From contig JAIXWZ010000238.1 of assembly GCA_027491035.1 (NCBI GenBank), positions 1-38,043 on the forward strand: a stretch of 38,043 nucleotides of DNA, read 5' to 3'. The translations under genes were made by a program, and so were the position numbers. The notes under the pieces are model-generated. The model did not search any database. It was given only the letters and a program-made list of their open reading frames with translations, and was not told the origin of the DNA. Within the stretch, counting starts at the first letter, position 1. Each line of letters opens with the position of its first letter. The DNA is from Comamonadaceae bacterium (lineage in GTDB: Bacteria; Pseudomonadota; Gammaproteobacteria; Burkholderiales; Burkholderiaceae_C). Below, one piece after another: positions 19,127 through 28,371 of the stretch.

Positions 19127-21279
19127 GCCGCAATGCCTTCGAGGCGGCGCTCAATGCGCCGCTGCAGCCAGCCAATGACGCGGCCGCTGACCTTTTGCAG
19201 CCAGCGGTCCCAGGCGCTGGGGTTGTCGATGATTTCAGCGCGGTAAAACGAGGGGCACAAGACCGCCGCATGCGCGACCTCGCCGCACAAGCCGCAACCC
19301 ACACAGCTGTCGGCCACCGCGGTCACCGGATCGGTGCGCAGCGGGTCGGGATTGGGCTTGATGCTCAGCGAGGGGCAGCCCGAGAGACGGATGCAGGAGT
19401 GATCGCCCGTGCAAGTGTCGGGATCGACACCGAAGCGCTCGCGCACCATGCGCTCGCCCGCCTGCACCTTCTTGCGCCGCAGCGGTCGCTCGCGCCGCTG
19501 GCGGTTGAGCATGCACTCGCTTTGCGCAACCACCACCTTGGGGCCGCGCTCGGTGGTGGTCATGGCTTCGCGCAGGGCCTGCTTCATGTCGGCCAGACTG
19601 TAGGTGTGGGTCACGGTGCGCACCCAGTTCACGCCCACACCACGTACCGCCTTCTCGATCGGGTGGTTGGTGGCGCGGATCTCGTTGCGCGCCTTGGACG
19701 ACAGCACGTCCTGCCCGCCAGTGGCCGCCGAATAACCGTTGTCGACCACCAGCAGCACGTTGTCGGTCTTGTTGAAGACCGCATTGCCCACGCCGCTGGT
19801 CAGGCCGTTGTGCCAAAAGCCGCCGTCGCCCATGATGGACAGCGTGCGCCGATCGGTCTCGGGCGTGTTGAAGGCCGAGGCGCCGGCCCAGCCCAATCCA
19901 TAGCCCATGGTGGTCGAGCCGATGTTGAACGGCGGCAAGATAGAAAACAGGTGGCAGCCGATGTCGGCGCTGACATGGCGCGGCCCGAGCTCGCCTTCGA
20001 GCATCTTGAGCGCGGTAAAGATGGGCCGCTCGGGGCAACCGGTGCAAAACGACGGCGGCCTGGGCTGCACCTGGGCCACCGCTGCGGCCACCAACTCAGA
20101 AGCCGGCCCCGGCGTCACGGCGAGCGCCCGGCCAGGCTGCGGCAACAGGGCGCTGGCTCTTTGGCGCAAAAATTCGCCCACACCCTTGAGCATCACCGCG
20201 CCGGTGTACTCGCCGCCCATGGGCAGCACATCCTTGCCCTGCACCTCGGTGTGGCTGCCCGCGCGGTGCAAGACGGTGTGGATGTTTTGCGCAATGAAGT
20301 CGGGCTGCCCCTCCTCGACCACCAGCACCGCCCGCTTGCCCTCGCAAAACGCCAGCACCTCCTCGTCAACCAGCGGGTAGGTCACGCCCAGCACATAAAG
20401 CGGCACTTGGGTGTTGCCAAACACGTCGGCCAGGCCGAGCAACTGCAGGGCGCGCAAGACGCCGTTGTACATGCCGCCTTGCAAAATAATGCCCACCTCG
20501 GCCTGGCTCGGGCCAAACACCTCATTGAGCCCGTGCTCGCGGATGAAGCGCACCGCAGCGGGCCAGCGCTTGGTGGTTTTTTCCTGCTCGTGCAGATAGC
20601 TCGCCGGCGGCAAGACGATGCGGTTGGTGTCGCGCTGGGGCCGCTCGATCGCATCCTTGAGCGTGAACTCAGGCCGCACATTGGCCCGGGTCTCGAAGTG
20701 CCCGTGAACGTGACAGGCGCGGATGCGCAGCTCGAGCATCACCGGCGTGTTGCTGGCCTCGGACAGCTCGAAACCCTTTTCCACTGCGCGCACGATGGAC
20801 GGCAGATTGGGCCGGGGGTCGAGCAACCAGACCTGCGACTTCATGGCAAAGGCGTGCGAGCGCTCCTGCATGATGCTCGAGCCCTCGCCATAGTCTTCGC
20901 CCACGATGAGCATGGCGCCGCCGCGCACCCCGCCGGAGGCCAGATTGGCCAGCGCGTCACTGGCCACATTGGTGCCCACGGTGGACTTGAAAGTCACTGC
21001 ACCGCGCAAGGGGTAGTTGACGCTGGCTGCCAGCGTGGCGGCCGCGGTGGCCTCGGAGGCGCTGTGCTCGAAATGCACGCCCAGCTCGGCCAGGATGTCG
21101 TTGGCATCGGTGAGCACATCCATCAGGTGCGAGATCGGCGCGCCCTGGTAACCGGCCACATAAGACACGCCCGACTGCAACAGCGCCTTGGTCACGGCCA
21201 AGATCCCTTCGCCGTGAAAGGTCTGCCCGTCTCCAAGCCGAAGCTTGCTCACCTCTTGCGTGAACGATCTCTCTGCCAT
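19123..21279 (-). CDS. iorA: Indolepyruvate ferredoxin oxidoreductase alpha-type subunit
   Basis: IorA is the thiamine-diphosphate and iron-sulfur subunit that decarboxylates indole-, phenyl- or hydroxyphenyl-pyruvate and passes electrons to ferredoxin. The product has 718 residues. The N-terminal pyrimidine-binding domain includes YQGAPISHLMDVL. The pyrophosphate-binding region has GDGGFWHNG and, ~30 residues on, DNGYSAATGGQD. The cysteine pair FCTGCP lies near residue 413. The C-terminal ferredoxin-like part has C623-T-G-D626-H-S-C629 and C635, then C659, C662, C665 and C675. Asp626 replaces a usual cysteine ligand. The gene heads a minus-strand operon and is divergent from livK. Confidence 0.93.
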
Positions 21280-21324
21280 GGCTGCCTGCGGGGGCCTTGA
21301 GCCCCTTCTACCAATGATGGGCGC

Positions 21325-21330
21325 AGTATA
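21325..21330 (-). promoter_or_regulatory. Possible -10 box for the iorA operon
   Basis: The minus strand reads TATACT here, one mismatch from the sigma-70 -10 consensus, 46 bases before the iorA start. No convincing -35 hexamer lies at the right spacing, so an activator-dependent promoter or a chance match are both possible. Confidence 0.25.
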
Positions 21331-21495
21331 GGCACAAGCCCCATGCCATGGCTGCCGGCGTGGCTAAGGCGGTCGGACGCTTGGCGCACCGGCTTCGGTG
21401 GAAACCCTCAGACCCGAGGCCGGCAAGCGGGGTCAGAATGCAAACCTGCAACATTGTGTCGAATCCTCGACCTTTTCTTCCCTGAGGAGCATTTC

Positions 21496-22683
21496 ATGAA
21501 ATCATTTCGCCTGGCCTGTCTGCTCGCCGCTGCCCTGAGCGTGGGCGCCACGAGCGCCCTGGCCCAACCGGCCAGCAAAATCAAGATCGGACTGGTCAGC
21601 ACCTTGTCCGGACCCAATGGCGCCATCGGCGAGGAAATCCGTGATGCCTTCAACCTGGCCTTGCAACTCAATGGCGGCAACTTGGGTGGCGTTCCGATCG
21701 AAATGGTCATCGGCGACGACCAGTTCAACCCCCAGGTGGGCAAGCAGTTGTTTGAGCGCATGGTCAAGCGCGACAAGGTCGACTTCATGACCGGCGTGGT
21801 GTTCTCCAACATCATGCTCGCCGGCCTACCCGAGGCGGTCAATGAAAGGGTGTTCTACATCAGCCCCAATGCCGCCCCTTCGCCGCTGGCCGGCAAGGAC
21901 TGCAATCCCTTCTTCTTCGCCGCTTCCTGGCCCAATGATGCCTACCACGAGGCGGCCGGTCAGCATGCCACCACCCGCGGCTTCAAGAGCGCCTACCTGC
22001 TGGCGCCCAACTACCAGGCGGGCAAGGACTCGCTGGCCGGCTTCAAGCGCTTCTACAAGGGCAAGGTGGTCGACGAGGTCTATACCAAGCTCGGCCAACT
22101 CGACTACTCGGCCGAACTGGCGCAGATCCGCGCGGCCAAGCCCGAGGTGATGTACGCCTTCCTGCCCGGCGGTATGGGCGTGAACTTCATCAAGCAGTTT
22201 GTGGCTGCTGGCCTGAACAAGGACATCCGCCTGGTTCTGCCCGGCTTCGGCGCCGACCAGGACATCAGCCGCGGCGTGGGCGACGTGATGCTGGGCATTC
22301 AGGACACCGCCCACTGGGCGCTGGACATCAACAACGCGGCCAACCGCCGCTTTGTGGCCGAGTTCGAAAAAGCCTACAAGCGCCTGCCCACCGTCTACGC
22401 GGCGCAGGGCTATGACACCGCCCTCATCCTTGACGCCGCCATCCGCAGCGTCAAGGGCAACATCAACGACAAGGACGCGCTGCGCAAGGCGCTGCGTGAA
22501 GTCAAGTTCGACTCGGTGCGCGGCGCCTTCCGCTTCAACACCAACCACTACCCGATCCAGAACTACTACCTGCGCGAAGTCAAGAAGGACTCGCAAGGCC
22601 GCCTGGTCAACCTGCTGGCCTCCAACCAGCCCGTCATGGCCAACCACGGCGACGCCTACGTGCAGGAATGCAGCATGCGCTGA
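21496..22683 (+). CDS. livK: Branched-chain-amino-acid-type ABC transporter substrate-binding protein
   Basis: This is the periplasmic receptor of a HAAT-family ABC importer (LivK-like; members bind Leu/Ile/Val, aromatic acids or amides). The start at 21496 has a GAGGAG site and a signal peptide (residues 1 to about 24, ending ALAQ). The frame is open upstream without similarity. The product has 395 residues. KIGLVSTLSGPNGAIGEEI at the mature start and the later VYAAQGYDTALILDAAI are family landmarks. A terminator follows, then livHMGF. Divergence from iorA suggests an aromatic ligand. This is inference, and the symbol marks family only. Confidence 0.9.
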   Translation: MKSFRLACLLAAALSVGATSALAQPASKIKIGLVSTLSGPNGAIGEEIRDAFNLALQLNGGNLGGVPIEMVIGDDQFNPQVGKQLFERMVKRDKVDFMTGVVFSNIMLAGLPEAVNERVFYISPNAAPSPLAGKDCNPFFFAASWPNDAYHEAAGQHATTRGFKSAYLLAPNYQAGKDSLAGFKRFYKGKVVDEVYTKLGQLDYSAELAQIRAAKPEVMYAFLPGGMGVNFIKQFVAAGLNKDIRLVLPGFGADQDISRGVGDVMLGIQDTAHWALDINNAANRRFVAEFEKAYKRLPTVYAAQGYDTALILDAAIRSVKGNINDKDALRKALREVKFDSVRGAFRFNTNHYPIQNYYLREVKKDSQGRLVNLLASNQPVMANHGDAYVQECSMR

Positions 22684-22706
22684 TCGCAGCGCCCAGAGAG
22701 TTGGAC

Positions 22707-22740
22707 GCCCCCGCGCTGAACAGCGCCGGGGGTTTTCTTT
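22707..22740 (+). terminator. Rho-independent terminator after livK
   Basis: CCCCC-GCGCT (22708-22717) pairs with AGCGC-GGGGG (22722-22732, one bulged C) around a GAAC loop, and TTTTCTTT follows. It would separate abundant receptor mRNA from the downstream livHMGF transcript, as often seen for binding-protein genes. Confidence 0.85.
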
Positions 22741-22781
22741 GGCGGGCCCGTCGGCCTTAAACGCCTCGCTACACTCCCCCC

Positions 22782-23696
22782 ATGACCTGGATCCTATTTC
22801 TTGAGCAGGCCCTCAACGGCCTGCAGTTCGGTCTGATGCTGTTCCTGCTGGCCTCGGGCCTGACCCTGGTCTTCGGGATCATGGACATGATCAACCTGGC
22901 CCACGGCGCGCTCTACATGGTCGGCGCCTTCCTGGCGGCCTGGCTGGCGCAGCTGACGCAGTCCTTCGTACTGGGCGTCTTGTTGGCCATTCCACTGACG
23001 GCGCTGTTTGGCATGGCCATGGAGTCGACGCTGCTGCGCACGCTCTATGCCCGCGACCACATGTCGCAGGTGCTTGCCACCTTTGCGCTGATCCTCATCA
23101 TCAACGAAGCCGTGCGCATGATCTGGGGCACCGACATGCCCCTGGCCGCGCCCGCCGCACTGTCAGGCCCGGTGGAACTGTTGCCCGGCCTGTACTACCC
23201 GGCCTACCGCCTGGTCATCATTGCAGTGGGTCTGGTGATCGCCGGCCTGCTGTATTTGGCCGTCACCCGCACGCGGGTGGGCGCCTGGGTGCGCGCAGGC
23301 GCCTCCAACCGCGAAATGGCCATGGCCATGGGCATCAACATCCAGCGCCTCTTCACCCTGGTCTTCGGCCTGGGCGCGGCGCTGTGCGCGGTGGCCGGGG
23401 CGATGCTTGGGCCTCTGCTGGCGGTGCAGGTGGGCATGGGCGAGACGGTGCTGATCCTGGCCTTCGTGGTGATCGTGATCGGTGGCATCGGCTCGATCTG
23501 GGGCGCCTTTGTCGGCTCGCTGCTGGTGGGCTTTGTCGACACCTTCGGCCGCACGCTGATGCCGGCCTTGTTTCGCGAGATTTTCCCGCCGCAGGTGGCC
23601 AGCGCAGCCGGCCCGGCTGTGGCCTCGATCCTGGTCTACCTGCTGATGGCCGTGGTTCTTTTCCTAAGGCCCCAGGGCCTGTTTTCCCGGCGCTAA
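22782..23696 (+). CDS. livH: Branched-chain-type ABC transporter permease LivH
   Basis: This is the first inner-membrane permease of the HAAT importer. The 304-residue product has eight or more hydrophobic segments. The opening FLEQALNGLQFGLMLFLLASGLTLVFGIMDMINLAHG is the classic LivH N-terminus. The later GIGSIWGAFVGSLLVG matches the family's EAA-type loop and following helix. The start lies 42 bases after the livK terminator. It is followed by livM after 9 bases. Confidence 0.95.
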   Translation: MTWILFLEQALNGLQFGLMLFLLASGLTLVFGIMDMINLAHGALYMVGAFLAAWLAQLTQSFVLGVLLAIPLTALFGMAMESTLLRTLYARDHMSQVLATFALILIINEAVRMIWGTDMPLAAPAALSGPVELLPGLYYPAYRLVIIAVGLVIAGLLYLAVTRTRVGAWVRAGASNREMAMAMGINIQRLFTLVFGLGAALCAVAGAMLGPLLAVQVGMGETVLILAFVVIVIGGIGSIWGAFVGSLLVGFVDTFGRTLMPALFREIFPPQVASAAGPAVASILVYLLMAVVLFLRPQGLFSRR

Positions 23697-23705
23697 AAAA
23701 CCAAG

Positions 23706-24713
23706 ATGCCCTTCGGACCTTCTGCGGCTTCGGCCATCCCCAAGCCGGCCTCCTGGCCGATCTGGCTCATCTTGGCCCTGGCAGCAGCGGCGCTGGGTTT
23801 TTGGATGCACAGCGCCGGCCTGGGCTACTACCTGTCCATGATCAGCCGCATGATGATCTACGGCCTGGCCGCCTGCAGCCTCAACCTCATCTTGGGTTAC
23901 GGTGGCCTGGTCTCCTTCGGTCATGCAGCCTATCTGGGCATCGGCGCCTACACCGTGGGCATTCTGATCACCGAGGGCATGCCCAACGGCTGGCTCGGCT
24001 TTGCGCTGGCCATGGCGGTGTCGGCCCTGCTGGCGCTGATCATCGGCGCGATCTCGCTGCGCACCAAGGGCGTGTACTTCATCATGATCACGCTGGCCTT
24101 TGCGCAGATGCTGTTTTACCTGGTCAACTCGGTCAAGGCCTACGGCGGTGACGAGGGCCTGAACATCAAGGTGCGTTCGGACTTTGGGCTGGGCATCGTG
24201 CTCAAGAACGACCTGCACTTTTTCCTGCTGGTGCTGGTGTGCCTGGTGGCCAGCCTGGCCTTCATGCACATGCTCATGCGCTCGCGCATGGGGCGCATCG
24301 TGCTGGCCCAGCGCGATGACGATATCCGCACCGAGGCGCTGGGCTATCCGGTCTACCGCTACCAGCTCGCGCTGTTCGTCATCGCAGGGGCCATCGGCGG
24401 GCTGGCCGGCGCGCTGCTGGTCAACCAGCAAAACTATGTCAGCCCCAATCTGATGCACTGGACGCAGTCGGGCGTGCTGATGATCATGGTCATCCTCGGC
24501 GGAGTCGGCACGCTGGCCGGCGGCCTGTGGGGCGCACTGCTGCTGCTCACGCTCGAAGACCTGATCGCCGAGGTCACGCCGCACTGGCAGTTTTATGTGG
24601 GCTGGGTGCTGCTGGCGGTGGTCTTGCTTGCGCCCAAGGGCCTGTCGGGGCTGCCCGAGCTGTGGCGCCGCCAGCGCCAAAGTGAGCCCAAGCCATCGGG
24701 AGACGGCAAATGA
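23706..24713 (+). CDS. livM: Branched-chain-type ABC transporter permease LivM
   Basis: This is the second permease of the HAAT importer, with 335 residues. Landmarks are NLILGYGGLVSFGHAAYLGIGAYT (LivM hallmark), LRTKGVYFIMITLAFAQM and the VILGGVGTLAGGLWGA loop that meets the ATPases. Its stop overlaps the livG start by four bases (ATGA). The N-terminal ~20 residues before the first helix are polar and Pro/Ala-rich, which is common. Confidence 0.95.
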   Translation: MPFGPSAASAIPKPASWPIWLILALAAAALGFWMHSAGLGYYLSMISRMMIYGLAACSLNLILGYGGLVSFGHAAYLGIGAYTVGILITEGMPNGWLGFALAMAVSALLALIIGAISLRTKGVYFIMITLAFAQMLFYLVNSVKAYGGDEGLNIKVRSDFGLGIVLKNDLHFFLLVLVCLVASLAFMHMLMRSRMGRIVLAQRDDDIRTEALGYPVYRYQLALFVIAGAIGGLAGALLVNQQNYVSPNLMHWTQSGVLMIMVILGGVGTLAGGLWGALLLLTLEDLIAEVTPHWQFYVGWVLLAVVLLAPKGLSGLPELWRRQRQSEPKPSGDGK

Positions 24714-25477
24714 ACGCCTCATCGGCGGTTCTGGACATCCGCAATCTGGTCAAGTCCTTCGGCGCCCTGCGCGCCACCGACGGCGTGTCGCTGCAAGTGC
24801 GACCCGGTGAAATCCACGCCCTGATCGGGCCCAACGGCGCCGGCAAGACCACGCTGGTGGCCCAGCTGTCGGGGCAGCTCAAGCCCGACGAAGGCCAGAT
24901 CGTGTTCATGGGCCAGAACATCAACGAGGTCAGCGCCCACCAGAGGGTGGGGCTGGGCATGGTGCGGTCTTTTCAGATCACCCGCCTGTTCAAATCGTTT
25001 TCGGTCATCGACAACGTGGCCCTGGCGGTGCAATCGCTGCAGAGCCAGCGCGGCTCCCTGTGGCGCAGCGTGGCCAAGGACCAGGCGGTCTACGAAAAAG
25101 CCGCTGCGCTGCTCAAGGAAGTGGGGCTGCACGGCCGGGCCGACGAGCTCGCCCCGGCGCTCTCGCATGGCGAGCAGCGCGTGCTCGAACTGGCGCTGGC
25201 CTTGGCCACCGAGCCCAAACTGCTGCTGCTCGACGAGCCCATGGCCGGCGCCGGCCCAGAGGAATCGCAGCGCATCGTCGAGCTGATCGAATCGCTGCGC
25301 CGCGACAAGCACATGGCCATCTTGCTGGTCGAGCACGACATGGAGGCGGTGTTTCGCCTGGCCGACCGCATCTCGGTGCTGGTCAACGGCGCACTGATTG
25401 CAAGCGGCACGCCTGAGGAGATCCGGCAGGACCCACAGGTGCGGGCAGCGTATCTTGGCGACGAGGTGCCAGCATGA
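24710..25477 (+). CDS. livG: Branched-chain-type ABC transporter ATP-binding protein LivG
   Basis: This ATPase subunit has 255 residues. Walker A is GPNGAGKTT near residue 41. The LivG-specific AMVRSFQITRLF-like segment follows. The signature is degenerate, ALSHGEQRVLELA, as usual for LivG, and the Walker B segment is LLLLDEPMAGAG. The C-terminal half ends with the RQDPQVRAAYLG motif characteristic of LivG. The start overlaps livM. Its 3' end is separated from livF by an 85-base insert discussed as a separate repeat feature. Confidence 0.95.
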   Translation: MNASSAVLDIRNLVKSFGALRATDGVSLQVRPGEIHALIGPNGAGKTTLVAQLSGQLKPDEGQIVFMGQNINEVSAHQRVGLGMVRSFQITRLFKSFSVIDNVALAVQSLQSQRGSLWRSVAKDQAVYEKAAALLKEVGLHGRADELAPALSHGEQRVLELALALATEPKLLLLDEPMAGAGPEESQRIVELIESLRRDKHMAILLVEHDMEAVFRLADRISVLVNGALIASGTPEEIRQDPQVRAAYLGDEVPA

Positions 25478-25562
25478 GCCAAGCGCAGAGCCGCCTCAAG
25501 CGAGCGAAAGCCCCCTCGGGGGGCAGCGAGTACACGCCAGTGACGAGCGTGGGGGCGCAAGC

Positions 25563-25568
<6 letters not shown>
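25471..25568. repeat. Short intergenic element between livG and livF flanked by 9-bp direct repeats
   Basis: The 9-mer AGCATGAGC occurs at 25471-25479 (containing the livG stop overlap ATGA) and again at 25560-25568 (containing the livF start). The ~80 bases between them hold GAAAGCCCCC-TC-GGGGGGC, a strong short hairpin resembling intergenic repeats common in Comamonadaceae. Insertion with target duplication is one reading. Confidence 0.55.
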
Positions 25569-26276
<708 letters not shown>

Positions 26277-26306
26277 GTCCGCCCCCGTCCTTCGATGGCA
26301 GGATGC

Positions 26307-26783
26307 TCAGCCGGTCCAGCGCATCAGCGTAACCAGCAGCACCACCACGCCCAAGGCCAGATTGACCGACACCCAGAGCCGAATCTGACCGAGGGCCGCA
26401 GCGCCAGCGGGCCAATCGGAGGCTGTGACAGCATGGCTCAAGCGCTTGTAGAGCGCAAAGCGAATGTGCATGAAGATGGCCACCATGGCAAGGCCGAGGA
26501 CCGCCATCACGGTCCAGGCCAGCGGCATCTCAAAGCTGCCGCCTGACTGCACCACCTGCTTGGCCACCCGCCCGAGCATCCACACGCCGCTGACCAGAGT
26601 CAGCAGGGAGGCCACCAGCACCGCCTTGAAAAAACGCCCGAGCACGTCGTGCATGAGGCGCAATCGCAACGGCGGCTCCAGCTGCGCCAGCGCAGGTCGC
26701 AAAAAGAAATGGGCGAAGACCATGCCGCCTATCCAAACCACGATGGCCAGCACGTGCAATGTCTTGAGGGTCGCGTAAATCAT
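26307..26783 (-). CDS. CopD-like integral membrane protein
   Basis: The 158-residue protein has four hydrophobic segments (about residues 5-25, 55-75, 88-108 and 135-155). The N-terminal LKTLHVLAIVVWIGGMVFAHFFLRP is the signature of the CopD / copper-resistance-D-like superfamily. Histidines in helices 1 and 3 (LHVL, FMHIRF) could bind heme or metal. Small CopD-like proteins of this size are widespread in betaproteobacteria and poorly characterised, so no substrate is assigned. It converges on livF. Its upstream side is the 26861-27372 repeat region. Confidence 0.75.
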   Translation of the reverse strand: MIYATLKTLHVLAIVVWIGGMVFAHFFLRPALAQLEPPLRLRLMHDVLGRFFKAVLVASLLTLVSGVWMLGRVAKQVVQSGGSFEMPLAWTVMAVLGLAMVAIFMHIRFALYKRLSHAVTASDWPAGAAALGQIRLWVSVNLALGVVVLLVTLMRWTG

Positions 26784-26860
26784 TGAGTCGTCCTTTAAAG
26801 CGGGGCTTTTTTACCACTGATGCAGTACCCCTTGGGTAGCCCTTCTTGTTGGAGGGCATC

Positions 26861-27092
26861 TTTTCTCCGCTGCGCAAAGCCCCGCATCCCACCGATCTGA
26901 ACGGTGGTTGAAAATTGACTCGAGAACACCCGCGCCACAGGCCGGTGCACCGAGCCTGGCGAAGCGAAATCAAGGAGGAGAGGCGGCGCCAGCCGACTCG
27001 GGGGACATTCGCGCAGTCAGGCTCGGTGCACCGGCCGGGCAACAGGTCACGCACTTAAACCGTGTACTCAGGCCCGATCGCCGGACTGCGGC
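26861..27092. repeat. 232-bp non-coding direct repeat, copy 1
   Basis: This segment matches 27141-27372 at an offset of 280 bases with few differences. It contains a hairpin (CCACCG at 26889 with CGGTGG at 26902) and a perfect 17-bp inverted pair (26942-26958 with 27018-27034). Short frames through it show no domain and end differently in each copy, so it is taken as non-coding. Confidence 0.9.
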
Positions 27093-27140
27093 ACTTCACT
27101 CCGCGAATGTCCCCCGGACTGGCTGCGCCAGCCCTCCTCC
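27093..27140. other. Spacer between the two repeat copies, inverse arm of the repeat core
   Basis: Bases 27102-27140 are close to the reverse complement of 26974-27013 (and of 27254-27293): CGCGAATGTCCCCC against GGGGGACATTCGCG. The copies can therefore fold against this segment as a large imperfect hairpin. No gene is visible anywhere in 26784-27373. Confidence 0.75.
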
Positions 27141-27372
27141 TTTTTTTCGCTGCGCAAAGCCCCGCATCCCACCGATCTGAACGGTGGTTAAAGATTGACT
27201 CGAGAACACCCGCACCACAGGCCGGTGCACCGAGCCTGGCGAAGCGAAATCAAGGAGGAGAGGCGGCGCCAGCCGACTCGGGGGACATTCGCGCAGTCAG
27301 GCTCGGTGCGCCGGCCGGGCAATAGGTCACGGACTTGAGCCGTGTACCGAGGCCCGATCGCCGGGCTGCAGC
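27141..27372. repeat. 232-bp non-coding direct repeat, copy 2
   Basis: This is the second copy of the 26861-27092 repeat. Differences are scattered, for example GTGCGCCGG in place of GTGCACCGG at its inner inverted arm. It ends two bases before the LysR gene's stop codon, so that gene's transcript reads directly into the array. Confidence 0.9.
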
Positions 27373-27373
27373 C

Positions 27374-28276
27374 TCAAAAATACTGCCCCGCCACACCCCG
27401 CACGCACTCCATCACAAAGCGGCCCGCGGGGCTCAGCGCGCCCTGGCGGCGGCGCGTCATGCCCACGGGGCGTACCCACTGAACGCCGGTCACCGGCAGC
27501 GCGCGCAACTGGCGGGCTTTTTCTTCCCAGTAGATCAGTTCGCGCGGAATAAAGGTCAGCGCATCGGACTGCAGCACCATGGACTTCATCAGCACGGTGG
27601 ACGTGGTTTCAATCTGCGCGGCCGGTGGGTTGATGCCGTGGCTGCGAAAAAAGTCGTCGAAGGCCTGGCGCTCAAGCTCGCGTTGGCGCGGCAGCACCCA
27701 TTGCTGCTGGGCCAGCAGCGCGGGCGCGATCTGCCGCATGCGGGCCAGCGGATGATCGGCACGACTGACCACCACCGCACTTTCAGTGAACAAGGTCTCA
27801 TGCTGCAAGTCCGGGTCTTGCGAGCGGGTGGGCACAGAAGACAGCGCAAAGTCGATGTCGCCGTGCTTGACCCAGGGCATGAGCGACTCATTGAGGCCAT
27901 AGAGCACGGTCACGCGCACTTCCGGGCGGCGCTGCTGCATGGCACTGAGCGCCAGCGGCAGCAAGCGCGTGGCCTCGGTCGGGCCGCAGCCGACGATCAC
28001 GTGGCCCTTTTGCGCGCCCTTGAGCGATTCGATCTCGCCGGCGGCATGGCGGAACTCGGCCTCCACCACCTGGCCGTGGTAGCGCAGCGCCTCGCCAAAG
28101 GGCGTGGCCACCACGCCAAAGCGGCCGCGCTCGATCAAGGGCACGCCCAGGCTGCGCTCGAGCGCCTTGATCGCCTTTGACAGCGCCGGCTGCGACACCC
28201 CGAGTTCGGCCGCCGCCTCGGTCAGGCTGCCGCAGCGCACCGCCGCCAAGAAAAACTGCACTTTCCGAAAATCCAT
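27374..28276 (-). CDS. LysR-family transcriptional regulator of the Rieske cluster
   Basis: This 300-residue LysR regulator has an N-terminal winged HTH (residues 2-60; SLTEAAAELGVSQPALSKAIKALE is the recognition segment). An effector-binding domain runs from about residue 90 (GHVIVGCGPTEATRLLP). It is transcribed divergently from the Rieske oxygenase genes with 95 bases between starts, the usual layout for a LysR activator and its target. A dyad overlapping its own start codon is a possible autoregulatory site. The effector is unknown, presumably the aromatic substrate of the cluster. Confidence 0.92.
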   Translation of the reverse strand: MDFRKVQFFLAAVRCGSLTEAAAELGVSQPALSKAIKALERSLGVPLIERGRFGVVATPFGEALRYHGQVVEAEFRHAAGEIESLKGAQKGHVIVGCGPTEATRLLPLALSAMQQRRPEVRVTVLYGLNESLMPWVKHGDIDFALSSVPTRSQDPDLQHETLFTESAVVVSRADHPLARMRQIAPALLAQQQWVLPRQRELERQAFDDFFRSHGINPPAAQIETTSTVLMKSMVLQSDALTFIPRELIYWEEKARQLRALPVTGVQWVRPVGMTRRRQGALSPAGRFVMECVRGVAGQYF

Positions 28277-28289
28277 AACCCATGGTAAT
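28275..28289. promoter_or_regulatory. Candidate LysR-type operator at the LysR start codon
   Basis: ATAACC and GGTAAT, inverted with one mismatch, are separated by three bases, and the element fits the T-N11-A pattern of LysR sites. It overlaps the regulator's own ATG and lies about 85 bases before the Rieske alpha start. It is a pattern match only. Confidence 0.4.
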
Positions 28290-28371
28290 GGAAAACGCCG
28301 TCCCGGTTGTTGCGTTCACCGGCCCGGCTTTGTTACCTTCGACAGCATCTACCGGCCACAGGAGAATCGCC

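Noticed and set aside
19195-21300. A 701-codon plus-strand frame opposite iorA
   Set aside because: It is composed of His/Arg/Gln-rich low-similarity sequence typical of the antisense of a high-GC gene. iorA on the other strand has clear motifs.
26908-27325. Open frames within the 232-bp repeats as a small protein family
   Set aside because: Frames end differently in the two copies, contain no domain, and the region is dominated by inverted repeats.
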